Below, piece after piece: positions 16,527 to 26,061 of a stretch of 64,000 nt of DNA; position 1 is the first letter of the stretch, and each line of letters opens with the position of its first letter. Both the position numbers and the translations under genes were made by a program. The notes beneath the pieces are model-generated. The model worked only from the letters and a program-made list of their open reading frames with translations. It did not search any database and was not told the DNA's origin. The stretch is from Competibacter_A sp037045535 (GTDB lineage: Bacteria; Pseudomonadota; Gammaproteobacteria; Competibacterales; Competibacteraceae): positions 62,001 through 126,000 of the forward strand of contig JBAOHI010000094.1 in NCBI GenBank assembly GCA_037045535.1, read 5' to 3'.

Positions 16527-17373
16527 AAGCACAGTTGACGAGTTCTGCCGAATGTTCCTGCCGGCTTGGCATCGCCGACTGTTGGTCGATGGCGGGCGGG
16601 CGGCGACGGGCCAGTCGGTTGACGCTCGCCGAGATCATGACGATGCTAATTTGTTTCCATCAGTCCCAGTACCGCCACTTCAAGGCGTTTTACCAGCTGC
16701 ATCTGTATCGGCACGGCCGGAGCGAGTTTCCCGACCTGTTGAGCTATAACCGGTTCGTGGCGCTGATCCCCACCGCGCTGACGCCGATGTGCATCGATCT
16801 CCACACCCGCCGGGGAGAGAATACCGGTATTGCTTTTATCGACGCGACTTCCCTCGTGGTTGCCACAACCGCCGCATCCACAACCACAGGGTCTTCAAGC
16901 GAGTGGCTCGCCGAGGCAAAACCTCGATGGGCGGGTTCTACGGCTTCAAGCTTCATCTCGTGGTCAACGACCGTGGCGAACTCCTGGCTTTTCAGATCAC
17001 CCCCGGCAACATCGATGATCGCCAGCCAGTCGAGGAGTTGACCCGAGGTCTAACCGGCAGGCTGATTGAGAATCGTGGCTACATTTCCCAACAGCTTTTC
17101 AAGGTGCTATGGGATCGGGGCTTGCGGTTGATCACCAAAATCCGCCAGAACATGCACAACAAACTGATGCCGATGGTCGATCAATTATTGCTGCGCCAGC
17201 GCGCCATTATCGAAACGATCAACGACCCGATTAAGAACATCCAGCAGATTGAGCACACCCGCCACCGCAGCCTCGTCAACGCCATGGTCAATGTCCTAGC
17301 CACCTTGGTCGCTTACACCCACCAACCTCGCAAGTCCTCGCTGAATTTGTCAAAAAATCATCTAACATTTTGA
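16513..17373 (+). pseudogene. IS982-family transposase, frameshifted
   Basis: The transposase is spread over three frames. About 16513-16600 encodes STVDEFCRMFLPAWHRRLL. About 16600-16855 encodes RLTLAEIMTMLICFHQSQYR and then DLLSYNRFVALIP and GIAFIDATSLVV, with the first catalytic Asp. About 16855-17373 encodes CHNRRIHNHRVFKRVARRG, GFKLHLVVNDRGELL, QITPGNIDDRQPVEELT and KNIQQIEHTRHRS. Together this is a nearly full-length IS982 transposase with one +1 and one -1 shift. It overlaps the end of the repeat-protein gene, so the element probably inserted there. I could not define terminal inverted repeats. Confidence 0.75.
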
Positions 17374-17494
17374 TATTAAAAAATTAATATCCGAAACCGA
17401 CGTTAATTGATATTAATTCGTATTAACTTCGTATTAACATTGACCGCCCTTGGCATTTCACGCCCGCCATTCTGCGGCGCAACCAGGAGTTCCA
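17374..17494 (+). promoter_or_regulatory. Upstream region of the oad operon with AT-rich direct repeats
   Basis: Bases 17401-17440 contain repeated TTAAT/ATTAA units (GATATTAATT, CGTATTAACTT, CGTATTAACAT) about 10-11 bp apart, that is, on one face of the helix. They are followed by TTGACC at 17440. This could be a regulator-binding array or part of a promoter. No regulator is evident from sequence alone. Confidence 0.35.
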
Positions 17495-17710
17495 ATGGAA
17501 AGCCCCAATCTTTTTTTGGTTTGCCTCAACGCCTTCGCGGCGGTACTCGGTTTGCTCTGGGTACTGGCCATCGCTCTGCGCGGTCTGATCGAACTGTTTC
17601 CCGAAAAACCGGCACCGCAGACCGACGCGGCGGTCGCGGTCGCCATCGCTGCCGCCGCCACCGCCATTGTCCCCGGCGCGCGAGTCACTCGCATCGAAGA
17701 AATCCGTTAA
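17495..17710 (+). CDS. oadG: Oxaloacetate decarboxylase gamma subunit
   Basis: 71 residues from an ATG with CAGGAG upstream. There is one N-terminal membrane helix (LFLVCLNAFAAVLGLLWVLA), then a short Pro/Ala-rich cytoplasmic tail ending TRIEEIR. This is the usual OadG form: it anchors the alpha subunit to the membrane beta subunit and aids complex assembly. The gene order oadG-oadA-oadB with short gaps (13 bp to oadA) is the standard operon, so the call rests on context as much as on sequence. Confidence 0.85.
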   Translation: MESPNLFLVCLNAFAAVLGLLWVLAIALRGLIELFPEKPAPQTDAAVAVAIAAAATAIVPGARVTRIEEIR

Positions 17711-17723
17711 CTGTGGAGTTGCC

Positions 17724-19605
17724 ATGATCTTTGCCCCCACCACCAAGAAAATCAACGTCATGTTGACCGCTTTCCGTGACGGACTGCAAAGTGTGTTCGG
17801 CGGTAACGTGCGCGTCGATGACGTGCTTCCCGCCATGCAGGCCGCCGCCGCGATGGGCGTTCGCCATTTCGAGTTCGGCGGCGGCGCCCGCTATCAGGCA
17901 CCGTACTTCTACGCTGGCGAAGATCCGTTTGTCTGCATGGACAAGATGCGCGCAGCAGTCGGGCCGGACGCCGACCTGCAAATCCTCACCCGCTCGGTGT
18001 CCGGCGTTACGCTGACCACCCAGCGGCTCAAGGCGCTGGAGATGCAAGCGCGGTTGATGAAGAAGCACGGCACTACCATCGACCGCAATTTCGATTTCAT
18101 GAACGATGTGGACAACCTGGTCAAAACCGGTAAGCCGATCGTGGACGCCGGCATGCACCACCAGGTCTGCGTGGCGATGATGGGGCTGCCGTATCAGTCC
18201 GACCAAGTGCACACGCCGGACTTCTACATCCGCGTAGTGCGGAAACTGCTCGATTTGGGCGTCCATTTCGATTCGGTCTGCATGAAAGATGCCTCCGGCA
18301 CCACCGACCCCCACACCTGCTACGAGACCGCCAAGGGCCTGAAGAAAATTCTACCGCCCGAGGTGCCGCTGTCGATGCACACCCACGATACCGCGTCGAT
18401 GGCGGTAGCCTGCTACATGGCCGGCATCGCCGGCGGCGTGGATCGCATCGACCTGTCAGCGCGCCCTCTGGCTTCCGGCACCGCCCAACCGGACGTGCGG
18501 TCGATGTGGCACGCTTTGAAGGGCACCGGCTATTCGCTCGACATCGACGCCAGCAAGATGGATGAGCTGGAAAAACTGCTCGACGAAGGGCTCAAGGAGT
18601 ATTCGTTCAATCCAGTCACCACCTCGGCTGACGCTCGTGTGGTCAACTTCCCGATGCCGGGCGGGGCCATTGGTCCTAACGTTCAAATGATGGCGGAGGC
18701 GCGCATTCTCGACCGCTACGGCGACGTGCTGGCCGAATTCCCCGAGGTGGTGCGGGCCGGCGGCGCCTGGACCAGCGTGACGCCCGGCAGCCAACAATAC
18801 TGGTTACAAGCTTTCAACAACGTCCTGCACGGTCGCTGGAAAAAGATTGACCCCGGCTATGGCCGTTCGGTGCTCGGCTACTTCGGCCGCACGCCGGAAC
18901 CGCCCGATCTCGAAGTGGTCAGGCTCGCCGCCGAACAGCTCAAACTGGAACCGTTCACTGGCGATCCGCTGGAGAAGGCACCGGATAGCGTCGCCTTGGC
19001 CGAGGAGGCGCTGCGCGAGCGCAAACTGCCGCTGACCGAGGAAAATGTCTTCCTGGTGGCCTCCGCCATCGTGCCCGGCAAAAACATGGAACTGAACGAA
19101 GGCATCCGGCTGCTGACCGGTAAGGCCAAGATCAACCTACCGCTGAAAGCCAAGGAAAAACCGGCCACTGACATCGCCCCGTCCCCGGCCCCATCCGCGC
19201 CGGTCGCCGCCGCGCCGGCTTTCACCGCGCCGGTGACCACGCAATGCACGGTGGTCGAGGGCCACGTCACCCGCACCTTCCGCGTCACCATCGAACCGCC
19301 GGTCGGAACCACCCCGTCGGTTGCGACCATGCCGGGCGTCCCCTCTGACTACACCTGCCCTCGCACCGGCTGGTGCCGGCCAGCGCACGCCAGTGTTTTC
19401 GCCATTCGAAGGCAAGGTGGAACTGGTGGAAATCAACGTCAAAGTCGGCGATGCGGTACAGAAAAGCCAAGTCGTGGCGGCGGTCGAAGCCATGAAGGCC
19501 AAACACGATGTGCGGGCGCCCTGCGCCGGTACGGTGGTGGAAATCAACGCCGAGCTGGGCAGCCAAGTCTCCGCCGGCAAACCCATCCTGACCATCGGCG
19601 GGTGA
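17724..19605 (+). CDS. oadA: Oxaloacetate decarboxylase alpha subunit, with a frameshift before the biotin domain
   Basis: The ATG at 17724 has TGTGGAG upstream. Residues about 1-300 form the carboxyltransferase TIM barrel (FRDGLQSVFGGNVR, MKDASGTTDPHT with the metal/lysine region, MHTHDTASMAVACYMAG). The conserved carboxylase domain follows (about 300-460), then a Pro/Ala linker. Near 19340-19343 (CCCC) the frame shifts. The biotin-carrier domain continues in the +1 frame as VFSPFEGKVELVEINVKVGD and VVAAVEAMKAKHDVRAP, ending at 19605. Removing one C gives a continuous protein of about 626 residues, the normal size. The enzyme transfers CO2 from oxaloacetate to biotin; decarboxylation by OadB then drives Na+ export. 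The biotin motif is EAMKAK rather than the common EAMKME. Confidence 0.88.
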
Positions 19606-19606
19606 C

Positions 19607-20761
19607 ATGGATACCTTGCTGGTACTGATCGCCCAAAGCGGTTTTCTGAACCTGGGCTGGCGCAACCTGGTCATGTTCTTCATCGCCGGCCTCTTGATTT
19701 ATCTGGCGGTGAAAAAGAACTACGAGCCGCTACTGCTGATTCCCATCGGCTTCGGCGCGATGCTGGCCAATCTGCCGGCGGCTATGCTCAGCGCCTCCAG
19801 CGGCTATCACGCCGAACCGGGGCAGACCATCCCCCTGCTGCAACTCATCTACAACATGGGGATTAAAACCCAACTGCTGCCGCCGGTCATTTTTCTCGGA
19901 GTTGGGGCCTTGACCGATTTCCGGCCGCTGTTGAGCCGGCCCATCACCTTGATGCTCGGCGCGGCGGCCCAGTTGGGCATCTTCGTCGCCGCGCTCGGCG
20001 CTTTTTATCTGTTCGGCTTCAAAGCCGAGGAAGCGGCATCGATCGGCATCATCGGTGGGGCGGACGGACCCACCAGCATCTATCTGACCGCCATTCTCGC
20101 TCCGCACCTGCTGGGCGCCGTGGCGGTGGCCGCCTACAGCTACATGGCCCTGGTACCAGTGATCCAACCGCCGATCATGCGCCTGTTGACCACCGCCGAG
20201 GAGCGCGCCATCAACATGCCCCAGGCCCGGCCGGTTTCCCAGACGGCAGTCATCATTTTTCCAGTGTTCATCACTGTGCTGACTGCTTTGGCTATCCCTT
20301 CCTGCGCCCCGCTGGTCGGTATGTTGATGTTCGGCAATCTGTTGCGGGAATCCGGCGTGACCGACCGATTGAGCGAGACCGCCGGCCATGCGTTGATCAA
20401 CATCGTGACTATATTTCTGGGGTTGGTGGTCGGCTCGACCATGCAGGGCGATACCTTCCTGAGCTCGCAAACCCTGTTCATCCTGCTACTGGGCGCGGTG
20501 GCGTTCGCCTTCAGCACGGTTGGCGGCATTCTGTTCGCCAAGCTGTTCAACCTGTTCCTGCCGGAAGGCAAGCGCATCAATCCCTGCATCGGCGCGGCTG
20601 GCGTGTCGGCGGTGCCGATGTCGGCGCGGGTGGTGCAGAAGTTTGTCTCCGAGCACACCGACGGCCAGGTCAATCCGCTGATGGCGGCGATGGGGCCTAA
20701 CGTGGCCGGCGTGATCGGCTCGGCGGTGGCAGCGGGCATGTTCCTGGCGCTGCTGCGCTGA
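19607..20761 (+). CDS. oadB: Oxaloacetate decarboxylase beta subunit (Na+ pump)
   Basis: 384 residues with about nine membrane segments, starting one base after the oadA stop. The family signature GIIGGADGPTSIYLTAILAP holds the aspartate that binds Na+ and takes part in carboxybiotin decarboxylation. GVLLLGSTM-type and NPCIGAAGVSAVPMSARV blocks are also present (here VVGSTMQGDTFLSSQTL and NPCIGAAGVSAVPMSARV). OadB decarboxylates carboxybiotin on OadA and exports Na+. In glycogen- and PHA-accumulating bacteria this complex can link oxaloacetate/pyruvate metabolism to a sodium gradient. The gene is intact and ends convergent with a lipoprotein gene. Confidence 0.93.
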   Translation: MDTLLVLIAQSGFLNLGWRNLVMFFIAGLLIYLAVKKNYEPLLLIPIGFGAMLANLPAAMLSASSGYHAEPGQTIPLLQLIYNMGIKTQLLPPVIFLGVGALTDFRPLLSRPITLMLGAAAQLGIFVAALGAFYLFGFKAEEAASIGIIGGADGPTSIYLTAILAPHLLGAVAVAAYSYMALVPVIQPPIMRLLTTAEERAINMPQARPVSQTAVIIFPVFITVLTALAIPSCAPLVGMLMFGNLLRESGVTDRLSETAGHALINIVTIFLGLVVGSTMQGDTFLSSQTLFILLLGAVAFAFSTVGGILFAKLFNLFLPEGKRINPCIGAAGVSAVPMSARVVQKFVSEHTDGQVNPLMAAMGPNVAGVIGSAVAAGMFLALLR

Positions 20762-20774
20762 GTCGGCTCGGCAA

Positions 20775-21347
20775 TCAATTCAGATTGGGGTCCCGGAAAT
20801 ACCGGGCACCCCAATCAGCCTGGATTGATACGCCTTTCTCGTTCAACTGGTAAACAGTAACGCTGGGATCGCTGGAGACATTCGCCGGCGATCCCGCCGT
20901 AACGAACTGGCTCAGCCGCTGCGGATCGCGAAACACCATGACCTGCCAGTACGGTTTCACGACAGCGCCCGGGCCGATATCGGTCCGGGCCAACTGCATG
21001 TACGTGACCCGGCCGCTCCTTTCCATCACCATGCCACGCCCATGGCTTTGAGCCAGGACGGCATTCAAGCCGTTGATTTCGAATACGCCGTACCCGGCAG
21101 CTTGCCCGATTTCGGTTCGGGTCGGCGGTTTCAGCTTGTGGAGCTGATTCAGGGTCTGGTCGCGAACCTTGAAGATCGCCTGCCGCTGCTCCTGCTTGGC
21201 CTTCTCACTCAACGCCCCGGAGGAGGGGGGCAAAGCCGCTGGCTTCTTGATCCTGGGCGACTCGCTGGCGCAGCCCGCCATCAACAGGACCATCAATGCA
21301 CCGACCATCAACGCGCGCCGGCTTGCAAGGTAAGGGTTGAATCGCAT
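20775..21347 (-). CDS. Lipoprotein with a SYLF/Ysc84-like C-terminal region
   Basis: 190 residues. The start MRFNPYLASRRALMVGALMV leads into the lipobox LMAGC, so the mature protein is a lipid-anchored cell-envelope protein. After a charged helical stretch, AAGYGVFEINGLNAVLAQSHGRGMVMER resembles the start of SYLF (Ysc84-type lipid-binding) domains. The rest is mixed alpha/beta without catalytic motifs. Its stop is 13 bp from the convergent oadB stop. The exact role is unknown; a periplasmic lipid-binding function is only suggested. Confidence 0.6.
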   Translation of the reverse strand: MRFNPYLASRRALMVGALMVLLMAGCASESPRIKKPAALPPSSGALSEKAKQEQRQAIFKVRDQTLNQLHKLKPPTRTEIGQAAGYGVFEINGLNAVLAQSHGRGMVMERSGRVTYMQLARTDIGPGAVVKPYWQVMVFRDPQRLSQFVTAGSPANVSSDPSVTVYQLNEKGVSIQADWGARYFRDPNLN

Positions 21348-21388
21348 GATGCAGGTTTTTGGGTTGCGGGATAGAACAGCCGATGCGC

Positions 21389-22432
21389 TTAAAACAGTTC
21401 GATATCGCCGAAATGCCCGTTGGGTTTATCCAGCGTGCCTTCAGTGATTAGAGTTTCATAGCAGCGAACCTGGTTGCGGCCGTGCTCCTTGGCATAATAC
21501 AGCGCTTTGTCGGCCCGCGAGATCACCACGGTGATGATTTCGGTATCGAGAATCTGGGTAAAGCCGATACTGACCGTCACCTGGCCGACCTGAGGGAAGT
21601 GATAGTTTTCCATGTTTTGGCGAAACCGTTCGAGCGCGACTTCGGCATCTTCGATCACGCGGGTTTTAAGGACAACGACGAACTCCTCTCCGCCGTATCG
21701 AAACAGCAGATCGGTTCGCCGGAAGGATCGCCGCATGATGTTGGCCATCAGAATCAGCACCTCATCGCCATATAAGTGGCCATAAAGGTCGTTGATGCGC
21801 TTGAAGCCATCGATGTCCAGCACCGCCAGCCAATAGTAATTGCCGCCATCGCCCTGGCGCTGTTCTGCTTGTCCGTGCCTCGCCCGGTTAAGGCTAGCCC
21901 GCCGGCTGGCCTTCAAAATATCCATCAGCCGGTCGTCGAAGGATTTGCGGTTGAGCAAGCCGGTGAGTTTGTCGTGTTCGTTATCCTCGATAAGCTTCAG
22001 ATAGTTCCAGTAGATTTGCACGAATCCTTCGATAAGTCGGCGATCGTCGCGCAGATCGCGCGCTGTCACGAGGCGCAGAAATCCGATCAGCCGCTCCTGG
22101 CGCGGGACCGGGAAAGTATATCGGTTACCCTGGGGAGCCGATTCGACGACCACCTCGCGCCCGTGCGAGCAGGCAAATAGACCCGTGTCGTCCGTGATTG
22201 GAACTGCTGCTTCGAAATCGTCCGTTTCTCCATCCGCGATCCAGCATCCTTTGTGATTGACGCGAACCAAAAGGTTCGCCTGATCGCCTTCAAAGCGATA
22301 CAGCGCAATTTCATCGACCCCCAGCAGATCGAACATAGTCTGCGTCAGGCAGATCTCCAGCGACAGTCGATTGCGTTTCTCGGTCAGGCGCGTGATCGAC
22401 TCCAGCAGCCTGTCGTGATCTAGTTCGTTCAT
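21389..22432 (-). CDS. GAF-GGDEF diguanylate cyclase
   Basis: 347 residues from the ATG at 22432; a GTG at 22459 is an alternative, and neither has a strong ribosome site. Residues about 10-150 look like a GAF-type sensor (LEICLTQTMFDLLGVDEIAL). From DKLTGLLNRKSFDDRL onward comes a GGDEF domain with DIDGFKRINDLYGHLYGDEVL and the active-site loop RYGGEEFVVVL. GGEEF is a functional variant, so the protein should make cyclic di-GMP from two GTP. No EAL domain and no membrane segment are seen, so it is a soluble cytoplasmic cyclase sensing an unknown ligand. It is transcribed alone, away from the pst operon. Confidence 0.9.
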   Translation of the reverse strand: MNELDHDRLLESITRLTEKRNRLSLEICLTQTMFDLLGVDEIALYRFEGDQANLLVRVNHKGCWIADGETDDFEAAVPITDDTGLFACSHGREVVVESAPQGNRYTFPVPRQERLIGFLRLVTARDLRDDRRLIEGFVQIYWNYLKLIEDNEHDKLTGLLNRKSFDDRLMDILKASRRASLNRARHGQAEQRQGDGGNYYWLAVLDIDGFKRINDLYGHLYGDEVLILMANIMRRSFRRTDLLFRYGGEEFVVVLKTRVIEDAEVALERFRQNMENYHFPQVGQVTVSIGFTQILDTEIITVVISRADKALYYAKEHGRNQVRCYETLITEGTLDKPNGHFGDIELF

Positions 22433-22517
22433 GAGGATTGGAGAGATAACTGAGGGCACAAAAAACCGCTTTGGACGGCTAAGTTATATCGTGGCGACCC
22501 GATCTGTCACATTTAGT

Positions 22518-22712
22518 TTAGTCATCGTCCGCCGATTGCAGATAAATCGTCACGTCGAAATGATCGCGCGGGTATAAAGCCCGGGCCTTTCGATAGGCAT
22601 CGTCTTCATCGCCGGCAACCACGGCATCCTCGACGGTCGAACCGCCAGCGAGTGGCGTGGCATACACCAGATAAAGGGTCGGACGACCTTTGGTCGGTTG
22701 GGGTTTATCCAT
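22518..22712 (-). CDS. Small uncharacterised protein
   Basis: 64 residues, MDKPQPTKGRPTLYLVYATP and onward, ending in an acidic tail QSADDD. The ATG at 22712 has GGAG eight bases upstream. The pattern (a strand, then DAVVAGDEDDAYRKARALYP and a final strand with DVTIYLQS) suggests a compact alpha/beta fold. No function is recognisable. Coding is supported by the ribosome site and GC-rich third positions. Confidence 0.5.
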   Translation of the reverse strand: MDKPQPTKGRPTLYLVYATPLAGGSTVEDAVVAGDEDDAYRKARALYPRDHFDVTIYLQSADDD

Positions 22713-22886
22713 GTTTTCATCTCCGTTATGGCCAGTTTCCTCCCAAAATCGGGGCGGATCTGAGGATTTATATCGTATGCGCCAAGCATCCATGAATTCA
22801 TCGGATGGCGATTTTACTTGCAAACTCCGCAGCCGACAGGACCGCTCCCCGTAGTAAGCCAGTGTAGACTAGAATGTTGCTCTTTT

Positions 22887-22939
22887 TGTCATCAGAATGT
22901 CATCAGAATGTCATCAACAAAAAGCATACTTACTATAAC
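22887..22939 (+). promoter_or_regulatory. PhoB-dependent promoter: triple Pho box and -10
   Basis: TGTCAT occurs at 22887, 22898 and 22909, each 11 bp apart, embedded in TGTCATCAGAA-type units. This is the PhoB-binding direct-repeat pattern, here with three half-sites, i.e. more than one PhoB dimer. A -10-like TATAAC follows at 22934-22939, about 15 bp after the last unit, so the Pho box replaces the -35 element. It lies 40 bp upstream of the pstS start. Induction under phosphate starvation is therefore expected. Confidence 0.85.
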
Positions 22940-22979
22940 AGATTAATTTACAAATAAATTCATCCACTGGAGACTATTT

Positions 22980-24026
22980 GTGAAATTTCCACCTATCCCC
23001 ACAGCAATTATCGCCTTGTCCATAGGCATTGCCAGCACGGTTCCTGCCTCGGCGGAAGACATGCGGTTGACCGGCTCCGGCGCCAGCTTTCCGTTCCCGA
23101 TTTATTCTGCCTGGTTCAAGGATTTCAGCAAACAAACGTCAGGCGTGACCGTGGACTACCAGGCCAAGGGCAGCGGTGCCGGTATCCAAGACTTCACTAA
23201 CAACACCGTCGATTTTGCCGCCAGCGACGCGGCGATGAAGGACGATGAAATCGCCAAGGTCAAACAGGGCGTCGTGCTGCTGCCGATGACAGCCGGCGAG
23301 ATCGTGCTCTCTTACAACCTCGAAGGGGTCAAGGAATTGAAGTTGCCCCGCGATGTCTACCCCGAAATTTTCGCGGGCAAGATCACGAAGTGGAGCGACC
23401 CGAAGATCGCCGCTGCTAATCCCGGCGTCAAATTCCCCGACCAGGATATCACGGTCGTCGCTCGCTCCGACGCCAGCGGCACCACCTTCGTCTTCACCGG
23501 TCACTTGAGCGCGATCAGTCCGGATTTCGAGAAAACGGTCGGTCACGGGACGACCGTCCAATGGCCGACCCACTTTGTCAAGGCGCCGAAAAACGACGGC
23601 GTCACCGCCACCATCAAGCAGACGCCGGGCGCCATCGGCTATATCGAATACGGCTACGCCCTCGCCACCAAACAACCCATGGCGACCCTGCAAAACAAGG
23701 CCGGCAAGTACATTGTGCCGGACGACGAAGGTGGCAAAGCCGCACTGGCCAGCGCCGAGTTTCCCGATAAAAAACTGCCCGGTTCCGATGTTCCCGACCT
23801 GCGCGTCTGGGTCTCCGATCCCGCCGGCGCGAAAGCGTACCCGATCGCCACCTTCACCTGGATGCTGTTCTACCGGGATCAGGATGACGCAAAAGCCAAG
23901 ATCCTGCGTGAACTAGTGAAATACGGCCTGACCAAGGGCCAGGCGGCAGCGCCGAAGATGGGTTATATCCCGCTGCCCGAGAATGTTGCCGCGCGCGTCG
24001 AGAAGGCGGCAATGCTGATCCAGTAG
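22980..24026 (+). CDS. pstS: Phosphate ABC transporter substrate-binding protein PstS
   Basis: 348 residues from a GTG with CTGGAG upstream. A signal peptide (MKFPPIPTAIIALSIGIAST, cleaved near ASAED) directs it to the periplasm. Phosphate-binding blocks are present: TGSGASFPFPIYSAWF, YQAKGSGAGIQDF, DFAASDAAM and ARSDASGTTFVFT. This protein delivers phosphate to the PstCAB transporter. A Pho-box promoter lies upstream and a hairpin follows the gene, which would favour high expression of the binding protein over the downstream membrane genes. Confidence 0.95.
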   Translation: MKFPPIPTAIIALSIGIASTVPASAEDMRLTGSGASFPFPIYSAWFKDFSKQTSGVTVDYQAKGSGAGIQDFTNNTVDFAASDAAMKDDEIAKVKQGVVLLPMTAGEIVLSYNLEGVKELKLPRDVYPEIFAGKITKWSDPKIAAANPGVKFPDQDITVVARSDASGTTFVFTGHLSAISPDFEKTVGHGTTVQWPTHFVKAPKNDGVTATIKQTPGAIGYIEYGYALATKQPMATLQNKAGKYIVPDDEGGKAALASAEFPDKKLPGSDVPDLRVWVSDPAGAKAYPIATFTWMLFYRDQDDAKAKILRELVKYGLTKGQAAAPKMGYIPLPENVAARVEKAAMLIQ

Positions 24027-24066
24027 CGCCGGCCGCATCCGTTCGATCTCACCGTTCAAGACAGAG

Positions 24067-24097
24067 GCCGGCACGTCCCATGGTCGTGTCGGCTTTT
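24067..24097 (+). terminator. Partial terminator/attenuator between pstS and pstC
   Basis: A 9-bp stem (GCCGGCACG at 24067-24075 and CGTGTCGGC at 24085-24093, one mismatch) with a 9-base loop is followed by TTTT only. The short U-run suggests incomplete termination, which would leave pstS transcripts in excess of pstCAB. Confidence 0.6.
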
Positions 24098-24149
24098 GCG
24101 TCAGGGTTGGCCTTCTCCATCGCCAACCCCCTACCTCGCTTGGTGACTC

Positions 24150-25127
24150 ATGGCATCGCATCATTTCGACAACGCTGGTCGAGCTGGCTCCGTGTCCGGC
24201 CCGCCCTCGGGGAGCGATTATACCCTTGACCAGAGCTTTCGCGGCATCGCCTGGTTTAGCGCTGCGCTCATCCTGGCACTGGTGGCTTACATCGTCATCG
24301 AAATTGGCGGCAAGGCGCTGCCGGCCATTTCCGAATACGGCCTTGGTTTTCTGACCTCCACCGATTGGAACGTCCAGACCAAGACATTTGGCATTCTTCC
24401 CCAGATCTGGGGCACGCTCTACAGCTCGTTGCTGGCCTTGATTTTCGGCGGAACCTTCGGCATCGCCATCGCCATCTTTCTAACCCAGGATTTCCTGCCC
24501 AACCAACTGGCGGCAGTCTTTCGCACTATCATCGAGCTGCTGGCCGCGATTCCCTCGGTCGTCTTCGGTCTCTGGGGCATCTATGTGTTGATCCCGCTGT
24601 TGCGGCCGGCGGCGAACTGGCTGCACGAACATCTCGGCGGCATCCCCTTTTTCAGCACTTCGCTGAGCGGTCCGGGGCTTGCGCCCGCTGCATTGGTGCT
24701 GGCCATCATGATTCTGCCCACAGTAGCGTCCATTTCCGTGGACGCGTTGCGCCAGATTCCTTACAAGATCAAAGAGGCCGCCTACGGCATGGGCACCACC
24801 CGCTGGGAGGCCATCCTCAAAGTCATGCTGCCGACCGCTTCGTCGGGCATCCTCGCCGCACTGGTGCTCGGTTTCGGCCGCGCCCTAGGCGAAACCATGG
24901 CGCTTGCCATGCTGATCGGCAACTCCAACCAGATCAGCCTGTCGCTGTTCGCTCCGGCCAATACCCTAGCCGCGCTGCTAGCTTCCAGCTTTCCCGAAGC
25001 GGGACCGGTCGAGGTTCGCGCACTGATGTATGCCGCCCTAGCCTTGCTGGCAATTACGCTGATCGTCAATGCCGTCGGCTTAGCGGTCATGAAATTCGCC
25101 ACTCGCAAATTCGAGGCCGAACGATGA
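24150..25127 (+). CDS. pstC: Phosphate ABC transporter permease PstC
   Basis: 325 residues with six membrane segments. The ABC-coupling loop is visible as LRQIPYKIKEAAYGMGTTRWE AILKV (EAA motif, written here in two parts), followed by ALGETMALAMLIG. The permease forms the inner-membrane channel with PstA and is energised by PstB. The stop overlaps the pstA start as ATGA, showing translational coupling. Length and topology are normal for the family. Confidence 0.95.
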   Translation: MASHHFDNAGRAGSVSGPPSGSDYTLDQSFRGIAWFSAALILALVAYIVIEIGGKALPAISEYGLGFLTSTDWNVQTKTFGILPQIWGTLYSSLLALIFGGTFGIAIAIFLTQDFLPNQLAAVFRTIIELLAAIPSVVFGLWGIYVLIPLLRPAANWLHEHLGGIPFFSTSLSGPGLAPAALVLAIMILPTVASISVDALRQIPYKIKEAAYGMGTTRWEAILKVMLPTASSGILAALVLGFGRALGETMALAMLIGNSNQISLSLFAPANTLAALLASSFPEAGPVEVRALMYAALALLAITLIVNAVGLAVMKFATRKFEAER

Positions 25128-26041
25128 GCGATTCCCAGCAGGTCATTGCATCGACGACCCGTGGTTTCGACCAACCCGCTCTGGATTTTCAGCCCAAACT
25201 CCACCACACGATCTTCGAGACTCGGGCGTTAAAAAGCGGTTTCCTAACCGGATTGACCTGGATAGCCGCGCTCCTTGCCAGCGTGCCGTTGTTCTCCGTG
25301 ATCTACATGCTGTTGATTGAAGGCGGTTCCCGCCTGAGCTGGGAAACCCTGACCGCGTTGCCGCCTTCCGCGTTCGACGTGGGCGGCGGTTTCGGTAATG
25401 CCATCGTTGGCACCGTGGTCATGGTCGGCATCGCCACACTGGTCAGCGTGCCGCTTGGCATCTTCGCCGCCGTTTATCTGGCCATCCTCGAACCCAACGG
25501 CAAACTCAGCCACACCGTGCGCTTTTTGGCCAAGGTGCTGACCGGCTTTCCGTCCATCCTGGCCGGTGTATTCGTCTACGCCGTCATGGTCGTGACCATG
25601 AAAACCTACTCTGCTCTCGCCGGCGGGGTCGCGCTGGCCGTCTTGATGCTACCGACGGTGGTGCTGGCGGCGGAACAGGCCATGACGATGGTGCCGAAAA
25701 AAATGAAGGATGCTGCCTACGGCATGGGCTGCACCCGTGCGCAGATGATCTGGAAAGTCGTGATTCCGACTGGAGCGCCGGGCATTTTGACCGGCGTGAT
25801 GCTGGCGATTGCCGGCGCCGCCGGCAACTCCGCGCCGCTGCTGTTCACGGCGTTGTTCAGCGATTACTACTTGAGGAGCCTAACCGAGCCGGCTGCGTCG
25901 CTGGCCATCTTGATTTTCAACTTCTCGGGCATGCCTTACGAAAATCAGATCCAGTTAGCGTGGGCCGCATCCCTGGTGCTCGTATTGATCGTCCTGGTAT
26001 TCAACATTCTCGCCCGCATCATCGGGCGGCAAAAGTATTAA
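25124..26041 (+). CDS. pstA: Phosphate ABC transporter permease PstA
   Basis: 305 residues starting MSDSQQVIASTTRGFDQPAL, six membrane segments after a hydrophilic N-terminus. The EAA-type coupling motif reads MKDAAYGMGCTRAQMIWKVV. The start is fixed by the ATGA overlap with pstC. It partners PstC in the inner membrane; PstB binds the cytoplasmic loop. A 20-bp gap with AAGGGAG leads to pstB. Confidence 0.95.
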   Translation: MSDSQQVIASTTRGFDQPALDFQPKLHHTIFETRALKSGFLTGLTWIAALLASVPLFSVIYMLLIEGGSRLSWETLTALPPSAFDVGGGFGNAIVGTVVMVGIATLVSVPLGIFAAVYLAILEPNGKLSHTVRFLAKVLTGFPSILAGVFVYAVMVVTMKTYSALAGGVALAVLMLPTVVLAAEQAMTMVPKKMKDAAYGMGCTRAQMIWKVVIPTGAPGILTGVMLAIAGAAGNSAPLLFTALFSDYYLRSLTEPAASLAILIFNFSGMPYENQIQLAWAASLVLVLIVLVFNILARIIGRQKY

Positions 26042-26061
26042 GGCTTTTCAAGGGAGCTCCC

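Noticed and set aside
16480..16540. C-terminal continuation of the repeat protein into the transposase
   Set aside because: The repeat-protein frame stops at 16526 and the transposase homology begins in another frame.
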